From: JBLHKE01 sp047619485
GTDB lineage: Bacteria; Verrucomicrobiota; Verrucomicrobiia; Verrucomicrobiales; DEV007
Direction of reading: 5' to 3'
Length of the DNA: 11,189 nt
NCBI GenBank assembly: GCA_047619485.1
Contig: JBLHKE010000194.1
Span: 1 to 11,189, forward strand
A model generated the notes under the pieces. That model was not told the origin of the DNA. It saw only the letters and a list, made by a program, of their open reading frames with translations, and did no database searches. Shown piece by piece: positions 1-6,042 of the stretch. Position numbers and translations under genes: made by a program. Numbering within the stretch: position 1 is the stretch's first letter; each line of letters opens with the position of its first letter.

Positions 1-2
1 AT

Positions 3-233
3 GGTGGACAGGTAGCCGTGCGCTTCGGCGACCACGTCGTCTTGCGCACCGGGCTCAAGGGGAAGAAGCAAGCTGGGGCGTGGGAAGCTTACAACGTCGT
101 CAGCGATCCTAACGAAACTAAAAATCTTGCCACAGAGAAGCCAGCGCTGGTAGCGCAAGCCAAGGCGATCCTAGAGAAAGAGTGGGCCGAAAACGAGCGC
201 TTCCCGATGGACAAGAAGAAGGCGCTCAACTAA
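3..233 (+). CDS. Sulfatase, C-terminal end only (partial)
   Basis: This is the last 76 codons of a gene that enters from the left edge; the frame is open from base 3 and ends at TAA 231-233. The visible protein reads VRFGDHVVLRTG, then WEAYNVVSDPNETKNLA, then a charged helix. This is the usual tail of type I (formylglycine) sulfatases, where an aromatic-rich strand leads to a 'DL..DP.E..NLA' motif followed by a helix. Such enzymes hydrolyse sulfate esters, often on polysaccharides, and are usually exported in Verrucomicrobiota. The catalytic CxPSR site and metal ligands lie outside the window, so activity and substrate cannot be judged. A GTG at 18 could be taken as a start, but the frame stays open upstream and the family match begins before it, so the gene is truncated by the window and not short. 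Confidence 0.75.
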   Translation, partial: GGQVAVRFGDHVVLRTGLKGKKQAGAWEAYNVVSDPNETKNLATEKPALVAQAKAILEKEWAENERFPMDKKKALN

Positions 234-246
234 CGAGTTTTGACCG

Positions 247-272
247 CAGATTTGAACAGATTAACGCAGATT
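247..272. repeat. Three CAGATT units phased at 10 bp
   Basis: CAGATT occurs at 247-252, 257-262 and 267-272, giving an exact 10-bp period just after the sulfatase stop codon. The spacers differ (TGAA, AACG, then a T run). Similar CGCAGATT-type short repeats are, from general knowledge, scattered through many environmental bacterial genomes. The helical phasing could also suit a protein binding one DNA face. No function can be assigned. Confidence 0.5.
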
Positions 273-301
273 TTTTCTTGTCCAGCGGACGGCACAACGT
301 A

Positions 302-386
302 GTCAAGTAGACCGGACGACCATCCTTCTCAGTTGTGCCCCGGCCGCTCTCAGAACTAGACAAGCGGATTTTCCAACATACGGCTC
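302..386 (-). mobile_element. Group II intron 3' end remnant (domains V and VI)
   Basis: On the minus strand, 386 down to 353 is a 34-base block, the usual length of group II intron domain V. It begins GAGCCGTATG and ends GTTC, as the consensus does. The catalytic AGC triad is present and an AAAA-containing loop sits where the GNRA loop belongs. After a seven-base linker, GGCCGG (345-340) can pair with CCGGTC (315-310), giving a six-pair domain VI-like stem, followed by TACTTGAC, which resembles the intron 3' terminus with its branch-point A. Several domain V pairs in the distal 3' half are broken (CTTGTCTA in place of a complementary arm). No reverse transcriptase/maturase frame exists on the minus strand upstream, where the MITE-like element begins. 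I infer a decayed, 5'-truncated intron, not an active one. Coincidence is possible; a covariance-model search would decide. Confidence 0.6.
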
Positions 387-494
387 TTCGCCACGGCTTC
401 CGGATCTCCTCCCCCTCAGAGATAGAGCCTCTGCTTTCGCTTTCTCTCTTGGTTATGTTTTGTTAATAGGTTAAATCGCTGATTTTTGATCCGC
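387..494. other. Gene-free stretch beside intron remnant
   Basis: No plausible coding frame occurs on either strand. On the minus strand the part next to the domain V-like block (about 387-420) could be the end of intron domain IV, but it has no diagnostic feature. The remainder is more AT-rich (for example TTTTGTTAATAGG near 460) than the flanking genes. I see no terminator or clear promoter. Confidence 0.4.
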
Positions 495-662
495 CTAGGA
501 GTCTGTCGGACTTAGATGATTTCGAGCAAAACGTTTTAGAATTCAGTCATAATCCGCCGTCCGATGCAGGAGTATATTGGAATATTCGCCAAAGCGGAGG
601 GTGGATTTGGGCGAATTCTAAAACGATTGTTGCCGGATCAGGTAAGTCCGACAGGCTCCTAG
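495..662. mobile_element. MITE-like element, 168 bp, 20-bp terminal inverted repeats
   Basis: The ends 495-514 and 643-662 are inverted repeats of 20 bases with one mismatch (CTAGGAGTCTGTCGGACTTA against the complement of the other end, which has C at position 8). The next 30 bases of each arm are also partly complementary at matching distance, including a perfect 13-base pair CGTTTTAGAATTC (532-544) with its complement at 613-625. The whole element is thus a long imperfect palindrome with a short centre. It has no coding capacity. The ends carry CTAG, which could be a duplicated 4-base target of the YTAR type used by some IS5-family transposases; that family link is inference. A non-autonomous element moved in trans fits best. 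Confidence 0.65.
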
Positions 663-677
663 AGGATCGCTTAGGTT

Positions 678-730
678 GACGCCTATGGGCGTCTCACCTC
701 GAGTATCTTCGTGACGGGGCGAGACGCCCC
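678..730. repeat. Paired hairpins with mutually complementary arms
   Basis: GACGCC-TATG-GGCGTC (678-693) and GGGGCG-AGA-CGCCCC (716-730) are each perfect stem-loops. In addition GGGCGTCTC (687-695) is the exact complement of GAGACGCCC (721-729), so a larger alternative foldback can form. No T run follows, so this is not a standard intrinsic terminator. It is more like a REP-type intergenic repeat between the MITE-like element and the regulator's promoter region. Confidence 0.55.
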
Positions 731-750
731 AAGCTCCTTGGTCTCACCCC

Positions 751-780
751 TTGCGCGCGACCTATCGCCAGAGATCTAAA
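751..780 (+). promoter_or_regulatory. Weak candidate promoter for the efflux operon
   Basis: TTGCGC (751-756) and TCTAAA (775-780) sit 18 bases apart and would place transcription start near 787, inside or at the edge of the palindrome at 788-808. Both boxes are imperfect, and promoter consensus in this phylum is poorly known, so this is a tentative call based mainly on position. Confidence 0.25.
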
Positions 781-787
781 TGCGCGG

Positions 788-808
788 TTGACTTGACCGA
801 ACAGTCAA
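788..808 (+). promoter_or_regulatory. Probable TetR-family operator
   Basis: TTGAC-CGAACA-GTCAA (793-808) is a palindrome with five perfect outer pairs and a G/C inner pair, the shape of many TetR/AcrR operators. A second, overlapping symmetry is TTGACT-N9-AGTCAA (788-793 with 803-808), and TTGAC is tandemly repeated at 788-797. The site ends seven bases before the regulator's ATG at 816, so binding would block initiation or early elongation of the whole operon. Autoregulation is inferred from position. Confidence 0.55.
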
Positions 809-815
809 CTACCGG

Positions 816-1475
816 ATGGCGATGCCAATCACTGCCAAAACGGCACCAGTAGCCACCGAGATCGACAGCCGCACCCGGTTGCTCGAGTCGATGATCGACG
901 CGATTTGGGAGCGCAGCTATGGAGCCGTTTCGGTCGATGCCATCTGCGAACGCGCCGGTGTTCACAAGGGGAGCTTCTACCATTTTTTCAAATCCAAAGC
1001 CGCATTGGCAATCGCCGCACTCGACCATCTGTGGGAGCAGCACAGTCGCCCCACGCTCGAGGAGATTTTTTCGCCCGACCGTCCGCCACTCGCACGCTTC
1101 GAACGTTTGATCAGTTACTGGTATCAGCGTTCAGTCGCCTGCCAGCGCGAAAAGGGTCGCGTGCTCGGCTGCCCTTACTTTAACCTCGGTGCCGAGATGG
1201 CTGCCGTCGAACCGGAAGTCGCCAGCAAGGTCCGCGAGGTGCTCGATCACTACCAGGCAACCATCGAAGCGACCTTAACCGAGGCTGACGCGGCCGGCGA
1301 CGTCCAAATCGCCGAGCCAGCCGTAACCGCCAGCAGCCTCTTTTCGATGATTGAAGGTTGCTCGATGCAGGCGCGCATCCACGACGACCCAGAGCGCGTG
1401 CGCCACTTCGCCGACGCCTTCGGCCGCGTGATCGGAGCCCAGCTACACCCAGACTTCGAAATCCCACTTTCATGA
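816..1475 (+). CDS. TetR/AcrR-family transcriptional repressor of the efflux operon
   Basis: This 219-residue protein has the normal TetR length. The N-terminal three-helix DNA-binding domain spans about residues 18-65, with the helix-turn-helix VSVDAICERAGVHKGSFYHFF near 38-58 and the typical K-x-K/A-L end. The C-terminal ligand domain contains GCPYFNLGAEMA (118-129), a pattern found in NemR-like members. Cysteines at 44, 109 and 119 stand out; Cys119 follows a Gly in a place reminiscent of the redox-sensing Cys of E. coli NemR, which is inference. A second ATG at 822 is possible; no Shine-Dalgarno precedes either. The gene is first in, and on the same strand as, the pump operon, overlapping the adaptor gene by 4 bases, whereas many such regulators are divergent. 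Binding the palindrome at 788-808 would repress the whole set. The inducer is unknown. Confidence 0.9.
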   Translation: MAMPITAKTAPVATEIDSRTRLLESMIDAIWERSYGAVSVDAICERAGVHKGSFYHFFKSKAALAIAALDHLWEQHSRPTLEEIFSPDRPPLARFERLISYWYQRSVACQREKGRVLGCPYFNLGAEMAAVEPEVASKVREVLDHYQATIEATLTEADAAGDVQIAEPAVTASSLFSMIEGCSMQARIHDDPERVRHFADAFGRVIGAQLHPDFEIPLS

Positions 1476-2689
1476 GTTCAAACAACAATCCCAAACAGGT
1501 GATCGCCTGGTTCGTGGTTCTCCTGATCCTGGGGGTCACGCTCTGGTCTGGATCCAAGGCGCTGCGCGAAGCCAAACCCGAGGAGGCACCGGCCGGCCCA
1601 GCAGGTGGTCGCCCGCCTAGCACCGTCATTTTCCAGCCAGCAGCGGAGAAGGAAGTCGTCCAACTACTGACGGTCACCGGAACTCTACGCGCCGCACGCC
1701 GGGCGCAAGTCGCCTCACGGGAAGCCGCCGCAGTCGATTCGATCGAGGTCAGCGAGGGGGACCTCGTCGAGAAGGGCGCGACCTTGGTCACCCTTGATGG
1801 CCGCCGTATCGCAGCTCAGTTGGCCGAGGGCCAGGCCTCGCTCACCGCCGCCCGCGCAGAGCTTGCGCAACGCGAAGCCGAAGATGATCGTGCCAAGGAA
1901 GACGCCGAGATGATGTCTGGCCTCTGGGATCAAAAAGCGATCGCCAAGCGCCAATACCTCGACAGCGTGAGTGCCGCCAAAGTCGCCAACTCGCGGGTCG
2001 ATGCCGCGCGGGAAGCGATCGACGCCTCCCACAAACGGCTCGAGCTACTCAAGGTCCGCGAGGTGGATCTCAAAGTTTCGGCCCCATTCGACGGTCGGGT
2101 GGTCGCCCGACACACCGAGATCGGCGAGTGGCTCAAGGAAGGTGATCCGGTCGTAACGCTGGTCTCCACCGGCGAGGTCGAGGCCTGGCTGCAGCTCCCC
2201 GAACGCCACGCAGCCCAGCTCAAGACCACCACACCGGGGTCCGTCGAGATACGCCTCCCGGGGCGCGACGAACCGATCCGCGCCGACAAGATGTCGCTGA
2301 TTTCTGACGTCGAGGGACGCTCGCGCCGCTTCAACCTGATCGCCCACATCCCCGATCCGGAGAACACGCTCACCCCGGGCACGTCGGTCGAAGCGATCGT
2401 GCCAATCGGCGAACCGACTATCGCGATCGTCGTCTCGTCCGACGCGGTTTTGAAAAGTTATGCAGGCACCTACGTCTTCATCGCCGCCCCGGGCGAGCAA
2501 GGTCCACCAGTAGCTACCCGCGTTCCCATCGAGGTGCAATTCGAGCGTGATGGCGAAGCGGTGCTTGCGCCCGGCGAGTTGAAACTTGGCGACCAGGTGA
2601 TCGTCGAAGGTAACGAACGCCTGTTCCCCAACACCCCGCTGAACCCGCAGCCGTTTTCCACGACCCGGGGGGAGAAGCCTAAGCCATGA
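1472..2689 (+). CDS. RND efflux periplasmic adaptor (membrane fusion protein)
   Basis: This 405-residue protein bridges the inner-membrane transporter and the outer-membrane channel. Residues 10-26 form one hydrophobic anchor (VIAWFVVLLILGVTLW), with no lipobox, so it is membrane-anchored and not a lipoprotein. A first half-lipoyl segment follows at about 80-110 (VDSIEVSEGDLVEKGATLVTLDG), then an alanine-rich alpha-helical hairpin at about 112-195, the second half-lipoyl at about 198-230 (SAPFDGRVVARHTEIGEWL), a beta-barrel to about 310 and a membrane-proximal domain. This is the HlyD/AcrA-type order. The ATG at 1472 is chosen because it begins just before the hydrophobic anchor and makes an ATGA overlap with the regulator's stop; an in-frame upstream ATG at 1358 would add 38 arginine-rich residues that only shadow the regulator gene. 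No Shine-Dalgarno is visible, which suggests translational coupling. Substrate specificity is unknown. Confidence 0.93.
   Translation: MSSNNNPKQVIAWFVVLLILGVTLWSGSKALREAKPEEAPAGPAGGRPPSTVIFQPAAEKEVVQLLTVTGTLRAARRAQVASREAAAVDSIEVSEGDLVEKGATLVTLDGRRIAAQLAEGQASLTAARAELAQREAEDDRAKEDAEMMSGLWDQKAIAKRQYLDSVSAAKVANSRVDAAREAIDASHKRLELLKVREVDLKVSAPFDGRVVARHTEIGEWLKEGDPVVTLVSTGEVEAWLQLPERHAAQLKTTTPGSVEIRLPGRDEPIRADKMSLISDVEGRSRRFNLIAHIPDPENTLTPGTSVEAIVPIGEPTIAIVVSSDAVLKSYAGTYVFIAAPGEQGPPVATRVPIEVQFERDGEAVLAPGELKLGDQVIVEGNERLFPNTPLNPQPFSTTRGEKPKP
2671..2676 (+). promoter_or_regulatory. Ribosome binding site of the RND gene
   Basis: GGAGAA at the end of a G6 run lies nine bases before ATG 2686. It is the only clear Shine-Dalgarno sequence among the gene starts of this window and supports the start chosen for the transporter. 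It lies within the 3' end of the adaptor gene. Confidence 0.5.
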
Positions 2690-5600
2690 GGTCGCTGATC
2701 GAATCACTCCTCCGGCAGCCGATCACCATCGCGGTGTTCACCATGCTGGCGGTCTTCACCGGAATACTCGCGATCACCCGGGTGCCAGTGCGCATGACCC
2801 CCGAGGTCTCATCCGTCGTCATTGCAGTCCTCACCAACTGGGAGAACGCCTCCTCCGCCGAGATCGAATCCGATATCGTTGAAGAGCAAGAGAAGGTCCT
2901 CGGTGAGATCACCGGCCTCAAATCGATGATCAGCACCAGCGCCGCCGGCCAGGGAACCGTGCGCCTCGAGTTCGAGACAGGCACAGACATCAACGAGGCG
3001 CAGCAGGACGTGCTGCAGAAACTCGACGAGGTGCCCGGCTATCCAGAGGGCGTCCTGCGCCCGGTGGTGCAGGACATCGACCCAGAGTCGGCCGACTACA
3101 TCTCGTGGATCGGACTGTTCTCCACCGATCCGAACTTCACGCCGGAAAAGCTCTACGACTTCATGGATCGCACCATCAAGCCGCGCTTCGAACGTATTCC
3201 CGGGATCAGCGAGGTCGGCGTGCGCGGCGCCACCGCATCCGAATTGCAGATCATCGTCGACCCCACCGCCCTCGCGCAGCGCGGCATCACTTTTAGCCAG
3301 CTCCGCAGCAACATCGTTGCCGCCAACGCCAACTTCTCCGGTGGGAAGATCGAGCAGGGCAAGCGCGACTTCCGCATCCGCGCCACCGGCCGGTTCGACA
3401 CGCCCGAGTCAGCTGGCGATATGATGATCTTCCGCGACGAGGCCGGCCCAGTCTACCTGCGCGACGTCGCTGAGGTCCGCAACGATTGGAAGGAACCGAC
3501 CTCCTGGGTGCGCTCGCGCGGCCAGCGATCGGCGTTCTTCAATTTCCAGCTGCAACGCGGCGCCAACCTGCTAGAGACGATGAACCTGCTGAAGGCCGAA
3601 GTCGCGACTCTCAACCTGCCAGGCGGCCTGCTCGACGAGAAGGCTCGCCAGCTAGGGCTCGACGGCACGCTCGAGTTGGTCAGCACCTATGACGCCTCTA
3701 CCTACGTCGAGGACGCCTTCAACCTAGTGCGTTCGAACCTCATCCTCGGCGGCATCCTGGCGACGCTCGTACTGCTCTTTTTCCTGCGCAGCCTGCGCGC
3801 CGTCGGTATCATCGCGATCGCCATCCCGGTGTCGATCATCGCCTCGTTCACAGTTCTGGTTCTGTTAGGACGTTCGATTAACATCATCTCGCTCGCCGGC
3901 CTCGCCTTCGCTGTCGGCATGGTGGTCGACAATGCGATCGTCGTCATCGAGAACATTTTCCGCCACTTGGAGATGGGCAAGAAGCCGGTTCAGGCCGCGC
4001 GCGATGGCGTGCTCGAAGTCGGCGGTGCCGTGCTCGCCTCGACCATGACCACGGTCGTCGTGTTCGCCCCGATCCTCCTCATCCAAGAACAGGCCGGCCA
4101 GCTATTCCGCGACATCGCCCTCGCGCTGATGGCATCGGTCAGCCTCTCGCTCGTGGTTTGTCTGACCGTGATCCCGGTCGCCTCCGGCCGCTGGTTGAAA
4201 GAGAAAGGCGCGAACCAAGACGGCGAGGTGCCACTCTTCGACCGCATCTTCGGCTCGAAAATATTCAAGATCCTCGGCCTCCCCTTCCGCCCTTTTGGCA
4301 TCCTCTTCGAGAAGCTTCCCGACCTCGCCGCCTCTGCGGTTTCGAAACTGACCGCCACCTGGCCGCGCCGCCTCGCGGTCATCGGGATTTTCGCCAGCGT
4401 CACCATCGTCGGCACGAAGATCCTCCTACCGCCACTCGACTACCTGCCGAAGGGCAACCGCAACCTCGTGTTCGGCCTGCTGATCCCACCGCCGGGTTAC
4501 AACCTCAAAACGCTCTCCGAGATGGGCGAGCGCATTGAAAAACAGATCGAACCGCTGTGGGAGGCGACACCGGACAAATACGGCATCGAGACCCGGCTCT
4601 CGGGTGGCAAGGTCGTATCGGAGGACAATCGGGTCGAGATCCCTGCAATGGACGGCACCGGCGAGATGGTGATGCCTCCCGCACTCGACAACTACTTCCT
4701 CGTCTCCTTCGAGGGCCAGATGTTCCACGGCGGCATCTCCGCCGACAAACGCACCGTCTCCAACCTCATCCCTGCCTTCAACCAGGCCACCTCCGGGGTG
4801 ACCGCCCCTGACACCTTCGCGTTCGCGTTCCAGATGCCGCTGTTCCGGGTCGGTGGTGCGACTGGATCCGCCGTGCAGATCGATTTTCGCGGCAACGACC
4901 TTGACCAGGTGGCGGCCGCCGCCGGCGCTTCGATGGGAGCCCTGATGGGCGCCTTCAGCAACGCCACCATCAAACCCGAACCTGCCAACTTCTCCATCCC
5001 GCTCGACGAGATGCGCATCGTCCCCGACGACGCCCGCCTGCGCGAACTCGACATGACGCGCTCCGACCTAGGCATCGCGGTGCAGGCCGCGGGCGACGGC
5101 ATTGTCCTGTTCCGCGACTACGAGCAGAATGGTGAACTTAAGGACATCAAAATTCTCACCAAGCGAGATGGGGACGCAGAGCCTCTCGACAAACTCCTCG
5201 ACCTCCCAGTCGCCGCACCAGGCGGTGAGATCGTCGACCTGCGCTCGATCGCCAAGCTCGATCGCGTCCAGGGACCGAACAAGATCCGCCATGTCGATCG
5301 CCAACGGGCCATCACCCTCGAACTCGAACCGCCCACCGGCCAGCCGCTCGAAGCCGTCATCGAGAAAGTCGAGGGCATCATAAAAGGCATGCGCGCGAGC
5401 GGCTCGATCCCACCCGGCGTCGACGTCAGCCTCGCGGGTTCTGCTGGTAAACTCGCGGAAATCAAAGACTCCCTACTCGGCGACGGCACCCTCAAAGGCT
5501 TCGCCAGCAGCAGCTTGGTGCTGGCATTCGTCGTCATCTATCTGCTGATGGTCGTCCTGTTCCAGAGCTGGTCATACCCGCTGGTCATCATGCTCAGCGT

Positions 5601-6039
5601 GCCGCTCGCCACCTTCGGCGGCTTCCTCGGCCTTGCCCTCGTCCACCAGTGGTCGAAGGTCGATCGCTACATGCCGGTGCAGAATCTCGACATGCTCACC
5701 ATCCTCGGCTTTGTGATCCTCGCAGGCGTGGTCGTCAACAACGCCATCCTCATCGTCCACCAGGCGCTCAACTTCATGCGAACCGACGAATACGGACCAC
5801 TCGAATCCGTCGTCGAGAGCGTCCGCAGCCGCGTGCGTCCGATCCTCATGTCGACGCTCACCTCGGTCGGCGGCATGCTCCCGCTGGTGTTCATGCCCGG
5901 CGCAGGCTCCGAACTCTACCGCGGCCTCGGTGCCGTCGTCATCGGTGGCCTCACCGTCAGCACCGTGTTCACCGTCCTGCTGGTTCCGGCTGTCCTCAGC
6001 GCCATCTTCGCATTGAAAAACACCGAACCTTCCGCCTGA
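2686..6039 (+). CDS. RND-family inner-membrane efflux transporter (AcrB-like)
   Basis: This 1117-residue protein is a proton-driven transporter that passes substrates through the adaptor to the outer-membrane channel. It shows the RND layout: TM1 (about 10-30), a first periplasmic porter/docking region, TM2-TM6 (about 350-498), a cytoplasmic stretch, TM7 (about 562-582), a second periplasmic region, and TM8-TM12 (about 943-1110). TM4 reads AVGMVVDNAIVVIENIF, with Asp415 and Asn416 where AcrB has Asp407-Asp408. TM10 reads GVVVNNAILIVHQ, with Asn1018 where AcrB has Lys940. The single-Asp DN/NN arrangement occurs in other RND pumps and is compatible with function. It is slightly longer than AcrB (1049), partly from a loop near 500-560 and extra residues about 625-690. 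Its ATG overlaps the adaptor stop (ATGA). Drug-type rather than metal-type export is likely; the substrate is not readable. Confidence 0.95.
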   Translation: MRSLIESLLRQPITIAVFTMLAVFTGILAITRVPVRMTPEVSSVVIAVLTNWENASSAEIESDIVEEQEKVLGEITGLKSMISTSAAGQGTVRLEFETGTDINEAQQDVLQKLDEVPGYPEGVLRPVVQDIDPESADYISWIGLFSTDPNFTPEKLYDFMDRTIKPRFERIPGISEVGVRGATASELQIIVDPTALAQRGITFSQLRSNIVAANANFSGGKIEQGKRDFRIRATGRFDTPESAGDMMIFRDEAGPVYLRDVAEVRNDWKEPTSWVRSRGQRSAFFNFQLQRGANLLETMNLLKAEVATLNLPGGLLDEKARQLGLDGTLELVSTYDASTYVEDAFNLVRSNLILGGILATLVLLFFLRSLRAVGIIAIAIPVSIIASFTVLVLLGRSINIISLAGLAFAVGMVVDNAIVVIENIFRHLEMGKKPVQAARDGVLEVGGAVLASTMTTVVVFAPILLIQEQAGQLFRDIALALMASVSLSLVVCLTVIPVASGRWLKEKGANQDGEVPLFDRIFGSKIFKILGLPFRPFGILFEKLPDLAASAVSKLTATWPRRLAVIGIFASVTIVGTKILLPPLDYLPKGNRNLVFGLLIPPPGYNLKTLSEMGERIEKQIEPLWEATPDKYGIETRLSGGKVVSEDNRVEIPAMDGTGEMVMPPALDNYFLVSFEGQMFHGGISADKRTVSNLIPAFNQATSGVTAPDTFAFAFQMPLFRVGGATGSAVQIDFRGNDLDQVAAAAGASMGALMGAFSNATIKPEPANFSIPLDEMRIVPDDARLRELDMTRSDLGIAVQAAGDGIVLFRDYEQNGELKDIKILTKRDGDAEPLDKLLDLPVAAPGGEIVDLRSIAKLDRVQGPNKIRHVDRQRAITLELEPPTGQPLEAVIEKVEGIIKGMRASGSIPPGVDVSLAGSAGKLAEIKDSLLGDGTLKGFASSSLVLAFVVIYLLMVVLFQSWSYPLVIMLSVPLATFGGFLGLALVHQWSKVDRYMPVQNLDMLTILGFVILAGVVVNNAILIVHQALNFMRTDEYGPLESVVESVRSRVRPILMSTLTSVGGMLPLVFMPGAGSELYRGLGAVVIGGLTVSTVFTVLLVPAVLSAIFALKNTEPSA

Positions 6040-6042
6040 TTG

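Noticed and set aside
235..462. Open minus-strand frame of about 75 codons across the intron-like segment
   Set aside because: It has no ATG start near its beginning and no protein-like pattern; the domain V/VI match explains the sequence better.
788..815. TTGACT as the -35 box of the regulator's promoter
   Set aside because: No acceptable -10 box lies 16-18 bases downstream before or around the ATG; the symmetry fits an operator better.
234..815. CRISPR array, tRNA or attachment site in the repeat-rich gap
   Set aside because: No regularly spaced repeat with spacers, no cloverleaf and no flanking direct repeats with an integrase were seen; the repeats are inverted or short and phased.
1358..1471. 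Upstream in-frame ATG extending the adaptor protein by 38 residues
   Set aside because: The extension is arginine- and proline-rich, overlaps the regulator's coding region out of frame, and would put a charged tail before the membrane anchor. ATG 1472 fits the ATGA junction.
2045..2707. 220-residue antisense open frame over the adaptor gene
   Set aside because: It overlaps a well-supported gene, has no recognisable domain, and such long antisense frames are expected in GC-rich DNA. The same holds for the other antisense frames over the RND, channel and secreted-protein genes.
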